Made by a program: the position numbers and the translations under genes. The notes beneath the pieces are model-generated. The model ran no database searches, was not told the DNA's origin, and saw only the letters and a program-made list of their open reading frames with translations. From Pseudomonadota bacterium (lineage in GTDB: Bacteria > Desulfobacterota > Desulfobulbia > Desulfobulbales > Desulfocapsaceae), in NCBI GenBank assembly GCA_018821985.1, contig JAHJKP010000032.1:186001-250000 (forward strand): a stretch of 64,000 bases of DNA. Reading direction: 5' to 3'. How positions within the stretch are numbered: the first letter of the stretch is position 1; the number at the start of each line of letters is the position of its first letter. This document shows positions 54,874 through 64,000 of this stretch, one piece after another.

Positions 54874-56289
54874 TTACAGGATAAAACGGCTCAAATCCTG
54901 ATCCTGGGCAATGGCGTCAAGCTGGGCGCGCACATAATCAGCGCTGACCACGAATTGCCCCTCACCCCGTTCCGAGGCATCATAGGAAAGCTCGTCGAGT
55001 ACCCGCTCCATGACTGTATGCAGCCGTCTGGCCCCGATCTCCTCGGTGTTCTGATTCACCTCTACCGCAATCCTGGCCATTTCCTGGATGGCCTCCGGCT
55101 CAAAGACCAACTCCACCCCTTCGGTCGCCATCAGGGCTATATATTGTTTGATCAGGGCGTTTTCCGGCTCAGTGAGGATGCGGACGAACTCATCCTGGCC
55201 TAGCGAATGCAGCTCAACCCGGATTGGAAAACGTCCCTGCAACTCAGGGATCAGATCAGAGGGTTTGCTCATATGAAAGGCGCCGCTGGCAATAAAGAGG
55301 ATATGATCGGTCTTGACCATACCATGCTTGGTGGTCACGGTTGAACCTTCTACAATGGGTAAAAGGTCGCGCTGAACCCCTTCACGGGAGACTTCCGGGC
55401 CATGACCGCCCGAACTCTTTGACACGATCTTGTCAATCTCGTCAAGAAAGATGATCCCGGATTCCTCGGTTCGACGCAGGGCCTCTTTCATCACCTTGTC
55501 CATGTCCACCAGACGCTCCATTTCCTCCTTGGTCAAGGCCTTCATCGCCTCTGGAACTTTAAGTTTCCTTTTCTTTTTCTTCTTGGAAAAGATCTTGCTG
55601 AAGGCATCCTGTAGATTGGACTGCATATCCTCCATCCCGGAGGTGGTCATAATCTCCACCATAGGCGCCCCCCCAGAATCAGTGAGATCAAGCTCAAGCT
55701 CACGCTCATCAAGCCTTCCATTCCGCAACATCTCCCGAAACTTTTCACGGGTTGATGATTCTCCCTCCCTTCGTCCGAGGGTTACGGCCCGCTCTTGTTC
55801 TTCATCGCCATGCAACAGAAAGGAATGAGTGCCACCCGGACCTTCGCCCATTGACGCGGATGGTGGCGCCGGCAGTAGGATGTCGAGGATTCGCTCCTCG
55901 GCATTGACCTCAGCCAGACCATGGGCCATCTCTTTTTGTTCTTCCTTGACCATACTGATGGCAATCTCCACCAGATCACGAATCATGGATTCCACATCAC
56001 GTCCCACATAGCCGACCTCGGTGAATTTAGAGGCCTCAACCTTGAAAAATGGCGACTGGGCAAGGGTGGCAAGACGCCGGGCAATCTCTGTCTTGCCGAC
56101 TCCGGTGGGCCCGATCATGATAATATTCTTAGGGGCAATCTCCTCCCGCAGGGGAGACTCCACCTGCCGCCGCCGCCAGCGATTCCTGAGGGCAATGGCC
56201 ACAGAACGCTTGGCGTCCGCCTGACCGACAATATATTTATCCAGCTCAACTACGATCTCTCTGGGGGTCAATGACTGTATAAAATTCAT
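54874..56289 (-). CDS. hslU: ATP-dependent protease ATPase subunit HslU
   Basis: 471 residues. Walker [16 protein letters not shown] and Walker [12 protein letters not shown] bracket a long I-domain. Within it, after LDILLPAPP, a stretch of about 35 residues ([15 protein letters not shown] and flanks) is longer than in E. coli HslU. The C-terminal tail ends DLSRFIL, the form that inserts into HslV. HslUV degrades misfolded cytoplasmic proteins. It overlaps the hslV stop by 4 bp. Confidence 0.96.
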   Translation of the reverse strand: MNFIQSLTPREIVVELDKYIVGQADAKRSVAIALRNRWRRRQVESPLREEIAPKNIIMIGPTGVGKTEIARRLATLAQSPFFKVEASKFTEVGYVGRDVESMIRDLVEIAISMVKEEQKEMAHGLAEVNAEERILDILLPAPPSASMGEGPGGTHSFLLHGDEEQERAVTLGRREGESSTREKFREMLRNGRLDERELELDLTDSGGAPMVEIMTTSGMEDMQSNLQDAFSKIFSKKKKKRKLKVPEAMKALTKEEMERLVDMDKVMKEALRRTEESGIIFLDEIDKIVSKSSGGHGPEVSREGVQRDLLPIVEGSTVTTKHGMVKTDHILFIASGAFHMSKPSDLIPELQGRFPIRVELHSLGQDEFVRILTEPENALIKQYIALMATEGVELVFEPEAIQEMARIAVEVNQNTEEIGARRLHTVMERVLDELSYDASERGEGQFVVSADYVRAQLDAIAQDQDLSRFIL

Positions 56290-56816
56290 ATCTTCTCGAC
56301 GATAATGGAATGATTGGTGAAGACACAGATAGAGGCGGCAATATCCATGGACGCGCGGCAGATAGCCTCTGCATCCAGATCGCTATGGCGGATCAGGGCC
56401 AAAGCTGCAGATTGGGCATACGGGCCACCGGAACCGATGGCAAGCACCCCGTTATCCGCCTCTATCACGTCACCAGTTCCAGTAAGCAGCAGGGAGTATT
56501 GACTATCAACTGCCACCAGCATGGCCTCAAGTTTGCGCAACATCTTATCTGTGCGCCACTCCTTCGCCAGCTCTACCGATGCCCGCATCAGATTACCGTT
56601 ATACTGCTCCAGCTTCTGCTCGAGCTTATCAAAAAGGGTAAAGGCATCGGCAGTGGCCCCGGCAAAACCGGTGATAACCTTGTCATGATAGAGCCGACGC
56701 ACTTTGCGGGCCTCATGTTTCATGATTGTATTGCCGAGTGAGACCTGACCGTCACCAGCAAGGGCCACCTCACCTTTATGACGTACCGCCAAGATTGTTG
56801 TTGATCGTATCTTCAT
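56286..56816 (-). CDS. hslV: ATP-dependent protease proteolytic subunit HslV
   Basis: 176 residues. The catalytic threonine is in [20 protein letters not shown]. It is preceded by five residues (MKIRS), so a short propeptide must be removed, as in many proteobacterial HslV proteins. [21 protein letters not shown] and [14 protein letters not shown] are typical. It forms the proteolytic double hexamer for HslU and is translationally coupled to it. Confidence 0.96.
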   Translation of the reverse strand: MKIRSTTILAVRHKGEVALAGDGQVSLGNTIMKHEARKVRRLYHDKVITGFAGATADAFTLFDKLEQKLEQYNGNLMRASVELAKEWRTDKMLRKLEAMLVAVDSQYSLLLTGTGDVIEADNGVLAIGSGGPYAQSAALALIRHSDLDAEAICRASMDIAASICVFTNHSIIVEKI

Positions 56817-56895
56817 GTTTTTTATCCAGTAAATGTTATATTTTTTCTAATTCATACCTCTTTATGCAGAAAACGACGCAGAGGTAACAGGGAAT

Positions 56896-57801
56896 CTACT
56901 TATTTTTGGCCAGCGGATGGGCCCTATCATACACCTCTGCCAGATGGTCAAGGGTCAGATGGGTGTAACGCTGGGTCGTTGACAGACTGGCATGCCCCAG
57001 CAATTCCTGTACCGAGCGAAGATCCGCACCCATTTCCAGCAGATGGGTGGCAAAAGAGTGACGAAGGGCATGTGGTGTCACCGTCTGCGGGATCCCTGCC
57101 CGCTCTCCATAGGCCCGAACAATTCGCTCGACGCTTCTCGTGGTCAGACGACTGCCACGGCTATTGAGAAACAGGGCCTCTTGCTCCAGCAGAAGACCAC
57201 GGCCAGCCCGTTCCTGCATTAATTGCTGCCGACTGGACAGCCATACCTGAACCGCCTCTCTGGCGGGTCGGCCCACCGGCACCAGACGCTCCTTATTTCC
57301 TTTGCCACGCACCTTAAGCATCTCAGTTTCAAAATCAAGGTGTTCCAGGTTGCGCGAAACAAGCTCCGCCACCCGCATCCCCGTTGAATACAGGAGTTCA
57401 AGAATGGCCCGATCACGTGCCATAAAGCTGTCTTGTTCATTTGGGGTTTCAAGGAGCAAAAAGACCTCATCAACGGTCAAAAACACAGGGATTAACTGGG
57501 CGATTTTGGGCCCTGAAATACCGGCAAGTGGATCTTTATCTATCACCTTCTGCCGTTGGAGAAAGCGAAAGAAGGTGCGCAAGGCTGAGAGCTTCCTGGC
57601 AACCGTTGCCCCATTATTTTTACCATGCAGACTGACCACAAATTGACGGGCAGATGTCGCGTCTATGGCCTGAACTGCTATTTCGTCAGCAAGGGTCGCG
57701 GCAAACTCCAGCAGATCGTGCTGATAGCCAGAAACTGTATGCTGAGAATATCCCTTTTCATGGGTCAACCAGCGTGAAAAATCCTTGATCAGCTCTTTCA
57801 T
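56896..57801 (-). CDS. xerC: Tyrosine recombinase XerC
   Basis: 301 residues. The SAM-like core-binding domain (1-95) precedes the catalytic domain with R in YSTGMRVAELVSR, HALRHSFATHLLEMGADL, LGHASLSTTQRYTHL and the nucleophilic tyrosine. XerC with XerD resolves chromosome dimers at dif. No dif-like site was recognised nearby. It lies 79 bp upstream of hslV on the same strand, an arrangement seen in many bacteria. Confidence 0.93.
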   Translation of the reverse strand: MKELIKDFSRWLTHEKGYSQHTVSGYQHDLLEFAATLADEIAVQAIDATSARQFVVSLHGKNNGATVARKLSALRTFFRFLQRQKVIDKDPLAGISGPKIAQLIPVFLTVDEVFLLLETPNEQDSFMARDRAILELLYSTGMRVAELVSRNLEHLDFETEMLKVRGKGNKERLVPVGRPAREAVQVWLSSRQQLMQERAGRGLLLEQEALFLNSRGSRLTTRSVERIVRAYGERAGIPQTVTPHALRHSFATHLLEMGADLRSVQELLGHASLSTTQRYTHLTLDHLAEVYDRAHPLAKNK

Positions 57802-58044
57802 GCCATAATTAAGTTTTAAGTTTTAAAGGTTAGGTGTTAAGATTAAAAGCTAAAGTCCCGCTTACTGCAATGATTCTGATTTCATCTTGCAGCTGAAAAG
57901 ATTCCTGCCAGCTTTTAACTTTATTCTTACCTTGTAATCCACTGGCGAGACGTCATTTTTTTGATTATAGGCTGAAACAGATCTTTGCATGAGCTCATTT
58001 TTGTACAAACTTAAGACTTAACACTTACTACTTTTTTACTTATT

Positions 58045-58293
58045 ATGGCAAAACAAACATTTGAAAATGCTCTGGCCCGCCTTGAACAGCTCACCGAAGA
58101 ACTGGAAGATGGAGATCTGAGCCTGGATAAAAGTCTCAAAAAATTTGATGAGGGAATCAAACTCGCCGCATTCTGCAACAGCAGCCTGACCGATGCGAGG
58201 GCCAAAGTGGAGCTCCTTCTGAGTAAAGATGGTCAGCTTGAACCAGTACCTTTTAACGAGATCGACAATGGAGATCAAGACGTATCTGAATAA
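58045..58293 (+). CDS. xseB: Exodeoxyribonuclease VII small subunit
   Basis: 82 residues. [23 protein letters not shown], given in part, is the diagnostic N-terminal helix, followed by [19 protein letters not shown]. It binds XseA. It starts a three-gene unit with ispA and dxs, a very common bacterial order, and its end overlaps ispA by 26 bp. The 243-bp gap before it is AT-rich with imperfect AAGTTTTAAG-type repeats and no gene. Confidence 0.95.
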   Translation: MAKQTFENALARLEQLTEELEDGDLSLDKSLKKFDEGIKLAAFCNSSLTDARAKVELLLSKDGQLEPVPFNEIDNGDQDVSE

Positions 58294-59173
58294 TCAAAGG
58301 CTGGTGATCGAAGACGCCCTGGAACAATACATGCTTACGGCTGACATGGAGAATAATGCCTTTGCCCATCATATTGAGGCCATGCGCTATAGTTTGTTTG
58401 CCGGCGGCAAACGAATTCGCCCCATTCTCTGCCTGGCGGCAGGACAGGCCATTGGCATGCGGCCAGTGCCCGACAAGGATCTGCTCCCCATCGCCTGCGC
58501 CCTGGAATGTATTCATACCTATTCCCTTATCCATGACGACTTGCCGGCCATGGATAATGATGACCTGCGCCGTGGCAAGCCCACAAATCATACCCTCTAT
58601 GGCGAGGCCGGAGCCATCCTGGCCGGAGACGGTCTACTGACCTGGGCCTTTGACCTGCTCAGCAATAACGGGCAAAGTACACTGTCCCCGGAAAAACAAC
58701 TGGCAATCATCAACATTATTGCCCGGGCCGCAGGGTCACTGGGCATGGTTGGCGGCCAGGCCCTGGATATTGACAATGAAAACAAAGAATTCCCCTTTGA
58801 AACCCTGCGTGTCATCCATCGCAGCAAGACCGGGGCCCTGATTACCGCCTCGATTCTTGCCGGGGCCATTGCAGCGGGAGCAGACCAGACCCAGCAAGAG
58901 GCCCTGAGCAGATACGGCGAGCAGATTGGACTGGCCTTCCAGATTGTTGATGATCTGCTTAATGTTACCGGAACTACAGAACAACTTGGCAAAACTGCCG
59001 GCAGCGATGTTAGCAGAGGGAAGGCTACTTATCCTGCTTTTTTTGGGATTGATGCCACCCGGCAAAAGGCAAGAAGCGCAGTTGAAGAGGCCATAGAGGC
59101 CTTGACAATCTTTGATGAAAAGGCAGACCCATTGCGGGCCATTGCCCAATACATTCAGACCCGGTCGCATTAA
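58268..59173 (+). CDS. ispA: Polyprenyl synthetase (farnesyl diphosphate synthase type)
   Basis: 301 residues from ATG at 58268; an in-frame start at 58229 lies deep in xseB. The first aspartate-rich motif is [19 protein letters not shown] and the second is [24 protein letters not shown] is the N-terminal IPP site. It condenses IPP with DMAPP and GPP; the chain length could be C15 or C20. The neighbouring dxs starts the pathway that feeds it. Confidence 0.93.
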   Translation: MEIKTYLNNQRLVIEDALEQYMLTADMENNAFAHHIEAMRYSLFAGGKRIRPILCLAAGQAIGMRPVPDKDLLPIACALECIHTYSLIHDDLPAMDNDDLRRGKPTNHTLYGEAGAILAGDGLLTWAFDLLSNNGQSTLSPEKQLAIINIIARAAGSLGMVGGQALDIDNENKEFPFETLRVIHRSKTGALITASILAGAIAAGADQTQQEALSRYGEQIGLAFQIVDDLLNVTGTTEQLGKTAGSDVSRGKATYPAFFGIDATRQKARSAVEEAIEALTIFDEKADPLRAIAQYIQTRSH

Positions 59174-59258
59174 AGGTCTCTTGAGAACTCAGTGGATTCG
59201 TTCAAGATACTCTCAATCGTGCACTCATGAAACTTAACACTCTCTTTTCCGTTACGTT

Positions 59259-61163
59259 ATGCTAACAAGCCCTCACCTTGATTCCAAAAGCACCAGACTC
59301 AAAGATATTCACTCCCCCAAAGACCTGCGTCTTCTCTCTATCCAGGAACTTGAAGTCATTGCCCAGGATATCAGGGAAACAATCATCAACACCGTGGCTG
59401 AGACCGGCGGCCATCTCGCGCCCAGCCTCGGTGTTGTTGAACTGACCTTGGCTCTGCACCATGTCTTCAATACCCCTGAGGATAAACTGATCTGGGATGT
59501 TGGGCATCAGTGTTATGCCCATAAACTTGTCACCGGCAGACAGGATCAATTCCACACCCTGCGCCAGTATAAGGGAATGAGCGGCTTCCCCAAGTTTGAG
59601 GAAAGTAAATATGATGCTTTGGAAACCGGCCATGCCGGTACCTCCATCTCAGCCGCACTTGGCATGTCTCTTGCCAAAAGCTTGAAGGGAGACAGCAACC
59701 GGGTCATCGCCGTGATTGGTGATGGTTCCATGACCACCGGCATGGCTTTTGAGGCCCTGAATCAGGCTGGTCACCTTGATAAAGATCTCATTGTTATTCT
59801 CAATGACAATGAGATGTCTATCTCGCCAAACGTGGGGGCCCTCTCCAGCTTTCTTAACCGCAAGATGACCGGCAAGACCATCAGCCAGATCCGCAATCAT
59901 ATTGCCACCAGATTACGCGAAATGCCGGGCATCGGGGACAACATCCTCGGTTTCCTCAAGAAAAGTGAAGAGAATTTTAAATGTTTTTTTACCCCCGGCA
60001 TGCTCTTTGAAGCGCTGAAATTCTACTATGTGGGCCCCATTCTTGGTCACGAGCTCGAAGACCTGATTGCAACTCTGGAGAATGTCCGCGACAACCTCGA
60101 TGGCCCGGTGCTGGTTCATGTCTTGACCACCAAAGGCAAGGGCTATAAGCCGGCGGAAGAAAAACCCGGCAATTATCACGGCGTTGGACCTTTTGATGTA
60201 AAAACCGGCATTCCCAAACCGACAGGAGAGTCCATCAGTTACACCAAGGTTTTTGGCGATACCATGATCAAACTGGCCAGATCCGATCGAAGGATTACCG
60301 CCATTTCTGCCGCCATGCCTGCCGGAACAGGACTGAGCAGTTTTGCCAAAGAATTTCCCGAACGTTTTTTTGATGTGGGAATAGCCGAGCAACATGCAGT
60401 CACCTTTGCGGCCGGTCTTGCCCTTGAGGGTATGCTCCCTGTGGTCGCAATCTACTCTTCTTTCTTCCAACGTTCTCTTGATCAGATCATTCATGATGTC
60501 TGCCTGCCAAACCTGCCGGTCACCCTCGCCGTTGACCGGGGGGGGGTTGTTGGTGATGACGGCCCAACCCATCACGGCGTTTTCGACATTTCATTTCTGC
60601 GATTTATCCCAAATCTCAGTTATATGGCTCCCAAGGACGAGGACGAGCTTCAACATATGCTCTACACCGCCATATTCAACCACAGACCCTGCGCTGTTCG
60701 CTATCCACGGGGGCCGGGCGAGGACGTTAACCTAGCAGGCGATTTGAAAAAACTGGAATTTGGCAAGGGTGAAGTCCTGAGGGAAGGAAAAGATATCCTT
60801 CTGCTTCCCATCGGCAACCGGGTTTATCCGGCATTACGTGCCGCCGAAGGACTTAAGAAACTAGGCATTGATGCAGCGGTGATTAATCCACGATTCATAA
60901 AACCAGTGGATGGCGACCTCATTTCCTTCTGGGCTGAGCAGACCGGGCGGATAATCACCATTGAAGACAATGTCAGGCAGGGCGGATGGGGCAGTTCTAT
61001 TTTGGAGCTTCTTTCTGCACGCCACCTCTTTCATATCAAAACAATGATCCTGGCCCACCCTGATCATTTCATTGAACATGGCCCCCAGAAAACTTTATGG
61101 AAGAACAGTGGACTGGACTCTCCTGCCATTATCAGCGCAGCCATGGAGCTGATGAAGAGATAA
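59259..61163 (+). CDS. dxs: 1-deoxy-D-xylulose-5-phosphate synthase
   Basis: 634 residues, full length. The thiamine-diphosphate site is VIGDGSMTTGMAFEALNQAG then NDNEMSISPNVGALS. The N-terminal GGHLAPSLGVVELTLALH and the transketolase pyrimidine domain FDVGIAEQHAVTFAAGLA follow family order. It joins pyruvate and glyceraldehyde 3-phosphate in the first MEP step. It is last gene of xseB-ispA-dxs and convergent with the Sel1 gene. Confidence 0.97.
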   Translation: MLTSPHLDSKSTRLKDIHSPKDLRLLSIQELEVIAQDIRETIINTVAETGGHLAPSLGVVELTLALHHVFNTPEDKLIWDVGHQCYAHKLVTGRQDQFHTLRQYKGMSGFPKFEESKYDALETGHAGTSISAALGMSLAKSLKGDSNRVIAVIGDGSMTTGMAFEALNQAGHLDKDLIVILNDNEMSISPNVGALSSFLNRKMTGKTISQIRNHIATRLREMPGIGDNILGFLKKSEENFKCFFTPGMLFEALKFYYVGPILGHELEDLIATLENVRDNLDGPVLVHVLTTKGKGYKPAEEKPGNYHGVGPFDVKTGIPKPTGESISYTKVFGDTMIKLARSDRRITAISAAMPAGTGLSSFAKEFPERFFDVGIAEQHAVTFAAGLALEGMLPVVAIYSSFFQRSLDQIIHDVCLPNLPVTLAVDRGGVVGDDGPTHHGVFDISFLRFIPNLSYMAPKDEDELQHMLYTAIFNHRPCAVRYPRGPGEDVNLAGDLKKLEFGKGEVLREGKDILLLPIGNRVYPALRAAEGLKKLGIDAAVINPRFIKPVDGDLISFWAEQTGRIITIEDNVRQGGWGSSILELLSARHLFHIKTMILAHPDHFIEHGPQKTLWKNSGLDSPAIISAAMELMKR

Positions 61164-61186
61164 TATAAAAGTAAAAGTTACGCATT

Positions 61187-61792
61187 TTACAGTCTTGAAC
61201 AATCCACTTTCGAGTTCCTGAGCCCGACACGAAGGGAATCAACTTTTTTCCGGTCAGCCTCACTCATCTCGCGTGTCAACAGCGCCATGGCCTCTTTGGC
61301 CCCCGGGTAGCCCTGTTCTTCCGCCAAACCATACCAGACAAGGGCCAGAGAATTGTCTTTTTTTACTTCTTTACCCTTTTCATATAGCTCTGCCAGAAAA
61401 AATTGGGCCATAGCCCACCCTTTTTGGGCAGCGCAACAATACCAGTTCCCTGCCGTGGCAAGATTCCTGGTAACACCACTGCCATTTTCATATTTGATCC
61501 CCAGATAGAGACAGGCTGCCGGTATTCCGGCCTCACCGGCCTGCACAAGCCAGGTGACCGCTTTTTGTGGATCAGGAGCCACGCCCTGTCCGCCATACTC
61601 ATAGAGCAGGGCAAGGGCAAACTGGGACTCACCATCACCCTGACCAGCTAAGTCCTGAATTTGCCGGCTATATGAATCATCATCCGCAAGACAGAAACCC
61701 GGAAGAGCAATCAACACCACCATCAAGCACAACAACAACCTTCCCATGATATATCCCCCACTTCCTTTGCACCCGCCAAGAAGCGTTTTCAT
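61187..61792 (-). CDS. Exported Sel1-repeat protein
   Basis: 201 residues. The ATG at 61792 follows a perfect AGGAGG by six bases; a second in-frame ATG at 61747 would give a more usual signal peptide (MGRLLLCLMVVLIALPGFCLA). Three to four Sel1-like repeats (about 50-175) include SQFALALLYEYGGQGVAPD, ACLYLGIKYENGSGVTRNLA and AQFFLAELYEKGKEVKKD. Sel1 repeats mediate protein contacts. The partner is unknown. Confidence 0.85.
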   Translation of the reverse strand: MKTLLGGCKGSGGYIMGRLLLCLMVVLIALPGFCLADDDSYSRQIQDLAGQGDGESQFALALLYEYGGQGVAPDPQKAVTWLVQAGEAGIPAACLYLGIKYENGSGVTRNLATAGNWYCCAAQKGWAMAQFFLAELYEKGKEVKKDNSLALVWYGLAEEQGYPGAKEAMALLTREMSEADRKKVDSLRVGLRNSKVDCSRL

Positions 61793-62033
61793 ATAGACCT
61801 CCTATCAAAAACAAATCATAGCATGATATCCAACAAGAAGAAACTTACCTTTCTACCTTCATCGTAATGACCAGGTTGACACAAGGGACGTTTTTAGGGT
61901 ACAAATCAGAATTCCATTCTCCACATCTTCACGAGGATAACAAAGTGACAAACAGAGAAACAGCATATTGAACACAAATTCAAATATGGTAAAAAATCAA
62001 TTTGAGAAAATTTTGAAGATAGAAGACAGACTG

Positions 62034-62564
62034 ATGAATCGACGTAAATTTCTTAGGCGGGCAATGGCAATGGCCCCACTTCTGTTACTTTCTTCCCCCA
62101 GTTCCTTACTGGCCAGCATTGAAGAAAAGACTCTTTCATTTTATCACACCCATACCTTGAAAGAGTTATCTGTTGTCTATTTCAGGAATGGTCATTATCT
62201 CCCCCGAGCCCTGACAAAAGTCAATAATTTCCTGAAAGATTTCAGGACGGGAGATATTCATCCCATTGACCCGGCCCTTCTTGACCTTCTCCATGACCTG
62301 CGACAGACTACGGGCAGTAAAGATTTCTTTGAGGTGATCTCCGGATACAGATCACCTCAAACCAATGCTAAGCTGCGGGGTAGAAGCAGTGGCGTGGCCA
62401 GTCACAGCCTGCACATGTCTGGCAAGGCCATAGATATCCGACTGCCCTCTTTCGACACCGGTCATCTGCACCAGATAGCCTTGGCGTTCCAGCGGGGTGG
62501 TGTTGGCTATTATCCTCAATCTGATTTTATTCACCTGGACACAGGCCGTGTCCGTGCCTGGTAG
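62034..62564 (+). CDS. DUF882 (YcbK/M15-like) peptidase-domain protein, probable Tat substrate
   Basis: 176 residues from ATG at 62034, where a twin-arginine signal begins (MNRRKFLRRAMAMAPLLLL). The frame is open to 61968 and no start has a strong ribosome site. The zinc-site residues of Peptidase_M15_2 are present in SGYRSPQTNAKLRG, SHSLHMSGKAIDIRLP and FIHLDTG. Homologues are periplasmic proteins linked to peptidoglycan or lipoprotein turnover. It is followed on the same strand by the GIY-YIG gene. Confidence 0.85.
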   Translation: MNRRKFLRRAMAMAPLLLLSSPSSLLASIEEKTLSFYHTHTLKELSVVYFRNGHYLPRALTKVNNFLKDFRTGDIHPIDPALLDLLHDLRQTTGSKDFFEVISGYRSPQTNAKLRGRSSGVASHSLHMSGKAIDIRLPSFDTGHLHQIALAFQRGGVGYYPQSDFIHLDTGRVRAW

Positions 62565-62601
62565 CAAGCCCATTGACTGCAGATTACATAAAGAAGCAGG
62601 T

Positions 62602-62877
62602 ATGAATTCCTGGTATGTCTATATCGTCCAGTGCGATGACAACAGTCTTTATACCGGTATCACCAAAGACCTTGAAAAACGTATTCTGGAACATAACTCC
62701 GGACCGAAGGGCGCTAAATATACGAGATCACGCCGACCTGTTTCACTTGTTTATAGCGAAGAGGCAACATCCAGATCTGCCGCGAGCTGTCGTGAATACA
62801 TTATTAAAAAGCTCGACATATCCCGGAAACGCCAACTGGTGAAGCAACATGACACACAGGACAGGGATCAGCCATGA
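62602..62877 (+). CDS. GIY-YIG domain protein, UPF0213/YhbQ type
   Basis: 91 residues from ATG at 62602, where the domain starts; the upstream in-frame extension overlaps the DUF882 gene. YVYIVQCDDNSLYTGITKD contains the GIY-YIG core in YVY...YTG form, followed by KRILEHNSGPKGAKYTRSRRP. Standalone members are poorly studied and are thought to be DNA-end or repair nucleases. The stop overlaps the next start (ATGA). Confidence 0.9.
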   Translation: MNSWYVYIVQCDDNSLYTGITKDLEKRILEHNSGPKGAKYTRSRRPVSLVYSEEATSRSAASCREYIIKKLDISRKRQLVKQHDTQDRDQP

Positions 62878-64000
62878 TATCAATCCTGATTGTTGATGAT
62901 GAACAGAGCATGCGGGATTTTCTTGAGATCCTGCTGCAGAAAGAAGGGTATCAAGTCGAAACAAGAGGTGATGGCGCAGCTGCGCTCCGCTGCCTGGAGG
63001 AAAACAGCTTCGATCTTGTCATCAGCGATATCCGCATGCCCGGCATCGACGGTCTTGATCTGCTGCACAGCATCAAAGGAAAGTATCCGACTTTACCCGT
63101 GATCCTGATCACCGCCTTTGTCTCCCCGGACGATGCTGTTTCCGCCATGAAAGACGGAGCCTTTGATTATATCAGCAAGCCGTTCAATGTGGCAGAGATC
63201 AAGAGCATTATCCGCTCAGCCACTGCCCGTAACAAAACCGAATCTCCTGGCCCATCTGCCGCCGACGCCTTTCCTGGTATCATTGGCAAGAGTCAGGAGA
63301 TGGTTAAGATCTTCGACCTGATCCAGCGCGTTGCCCCGACACCTGCCAATGTCATTATCTATGGCGAGTCAGGCACCGGCAAGGAGCTTGTTGCCCAGGC
63401 AATCCACCAACACAGCAAGGTGGCCGACCATCCCTTTGTGCCGATCACCTGCAGCGCCATCCCTGAAGACCTCATGGAAAGTGAGCTCTTCGGCCATGTC
63501 AGAGGATCCTTCACCGGGGCCATCAACGACAAGTCTGGTCTTTTCCAACTGGCCAACAACGGCACGGCCTTTCTTGATGAAATCGGCGAACTGACCCCTA
63601 TTATTCAGACCAAGCTGCTCAGGGTCCTTCAGGAACGAGAGGTCAAACCCGTAGGCTCAACCAAGATTGAACGGGTGAATGTCCGTATTATCGCAGCCAC
63701 CAATCGTGTACTTGAAGAGGAGATCATCGCCGGACGTTTCCGCGAAGATCTTTTCTATCGCCTGGCGGTGGTGCCCATTCGCATGCCCCCTCTACGTGAA
63801 CGCAAGGGCGACGTGCCGCTGCTGGTGAACCATTTTCTGCAAAAACATTCTAGATTACTGGGGAAAGAGGTCCAAGAGATCTCCTCTTACGGAATGCAGG
63901 TTCTTATGGATTACGACTTCCCCGGAAATGTTCGTGAACTTGAGAACATCATTGAACGAGGGGTTGCACTCGAAAACTCCAACATTATCCTACCGGAAAG
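62874..64000 (+). CDS. Sigma-54-dependent response regulator, NtrC/PilR type, cut by window edge
   Basis: 375 residues are present; the DNA-binding C-terminus lies beyond the right edge. The receiver (1-120) has ILIVDDEQSM and phospho-acceptor D in VISDIRMPG. The AAA+ domain (from about 138) has Walker A GESGTGKE, Walker B GTAFLDEIGE, the arginine-finger region FREDLFYRLAVVP and NVRELENIIERGV. The sigma-54 contact loop reads GSFTGA rather than GAFTGA. It starts within the GIY-YIG stop; its kinase is presumably upstream or downstream outside what is seen. Confidence 0.93.
   Translation, partial: MISILIVDDEQSMRDFLEILLQKEGYQVETRGDGAAALRCLEENSFDLVISDIRMPGIDGLDLLHSIKGKYPTLPVILITAFVSPDDAVSAMKDGAFDYISKPFNVAEIKSIIRSATARNKTESPGPSAADAFPGIIGKSQEMVKIFDLIQRVAPTPANVIIYGESGTGKELVAQAIHQHSKVADHPFVPITCSAIPEDLMESELFGHVRGSFTGAINDKSGLFQLANNGTAFLDEIGELTPIIQTKLLRVLQEREVKPVGSTKIERVNVRIIAATNRVLEEEIIAGRFREDLFYRLAVVPIRMPPLRERKGDVPLLVNHFLQKHSRLLGKEVQEISSYGMQVLMDYDFPGNVRELENIIERGVALENSNIILPE

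Noticed and set aside
55780-55880. Extra segment in HslU ([13 protein letters not shown]) as another copy of the coding-sequence repeat
   Set aside because: The peptide looks similar and GTG-CACCCG and GCCCA-TG-CGCG blocks resemble the tsaD insert, but a gap is needed and the HslU I-domain varies naturally in length. Kept as too weak to call.
57802-58044. xerC-adjacent dif site
   Set aside because: No 28-bp pair of XerC/XerD-type half sites was recognised in the gap.
1-64000. tRNA, rRNA, CRISPR or insertion sequence
   Set aside because: None found on reading: no T-loop-like sequence in a cloverleaf context, no regularly spaced direct repeats, no transposase. A covariance-model scan would settle the tRNA question.

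Overview
The window looks like a chromosome segment of a Gram-negative, probably anaerobic deltaproteobacterium (Desulfobacterota; a Desulfobulbales-type sulfate or sulfur metaboliser is my best guess). Supporting this are a DUF39 homocysteine-forming protein beside LarE, LL-diaminopimelate aminotransferase (DapL), anaerobic-type cobalamin genes (CbiD, a CbiET fusion, CbiF), an FmdE-family protein, a small membrane-anchored dihaem cytochrome c, a PhnD-type hybrid sensor kinase and an NtrC-type sigma-54 activator. The assignment is inference; no rRNA, tRNA, CRISPR array, prophage or complete insertion sequence was seen. Gene order is that of dense housekeeping DNA with short operons on both strands.

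Layout. 1-4.1 kb: a U32-family RNA hydroxylase-like protein (cut by the left edge), a small exported protein and the lipid II flippase murJ. 4.5-8.4 kb: an EF-G paralogue, mog and purM. 8.7-13.6 kb: an arsR/arsP-type permease/thioredoxin-like operon with a readable promoter-operator, a DUF2065 protein, mgtE and a DegP/DegS-like protease. 13.7-17.0 kb: DUF445, gph, corA. 17.7-21.2 kb: an M23 peptidase, a YaiI-type protein, TerC, a geranylgeranyl-reductase-like flavoprotein and a dihaem cytochrome. 21.3-26.7 kb: the hybrid kinase, DUF2062 and tsaD. 26.9-31.3 kb: moaA, pheA, DUF39 and larE. 31.6-38.2 kb: HU, cbiD-cbiET-cbiF-cobO, an FmdE-like protein and a hisH-hisF fusion. 38.3-45.8 kb: a diguanylate cyclase, pepN, dapL, ispH and an iron alcohol dehydrogenase. 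45.9-51.0 kb: ugd, a SleB-like hydrolase, a DegT aminotransferase, panD-panC and a TPR protein. 51.4-57.8 kb: xseA, an exported unknown, eno, hslVU and xerC. 58.0-64.0 kb: xseB-ispA-dxs, a Sel1 protein, a DUF882 peptidase, a GIY-YIG protein and the start of a sigma-54 response regulator.

Two repeat systems stand out and are not explained by the genes. The first is a GC-rich repeat that lies inside coding sequences: copies in tsaD and larE match ungapped over 53 bp (about 40 identities) and add a similar in-frame peptide to unrelated proteins. A third copy lies in opposite orientation inside the cbiET fusion. This resembles in principle the protein-inserted palindromic elements of Rickettsia. 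The second is a family of about 60-64 bp imperfect palindromes confined to intergenic gaps (near 19.0, 26.8, 42.0 and 51.0 kb, with a degenerate one near 7.2 kb). They share ends that approximate CATAAGG and CCTTATG and an inner CCGTTA-GAAATAA motif.

Other points of interest are the fused eukaryote-like HisHF, the overlapping DUF39-larE gene pair, a perfect 31-bp palindrome before the SleB-like gene, an inverted repeat across the mgtE promoter, and a possible Shine-Dalgarno-sequestering leader on corA.
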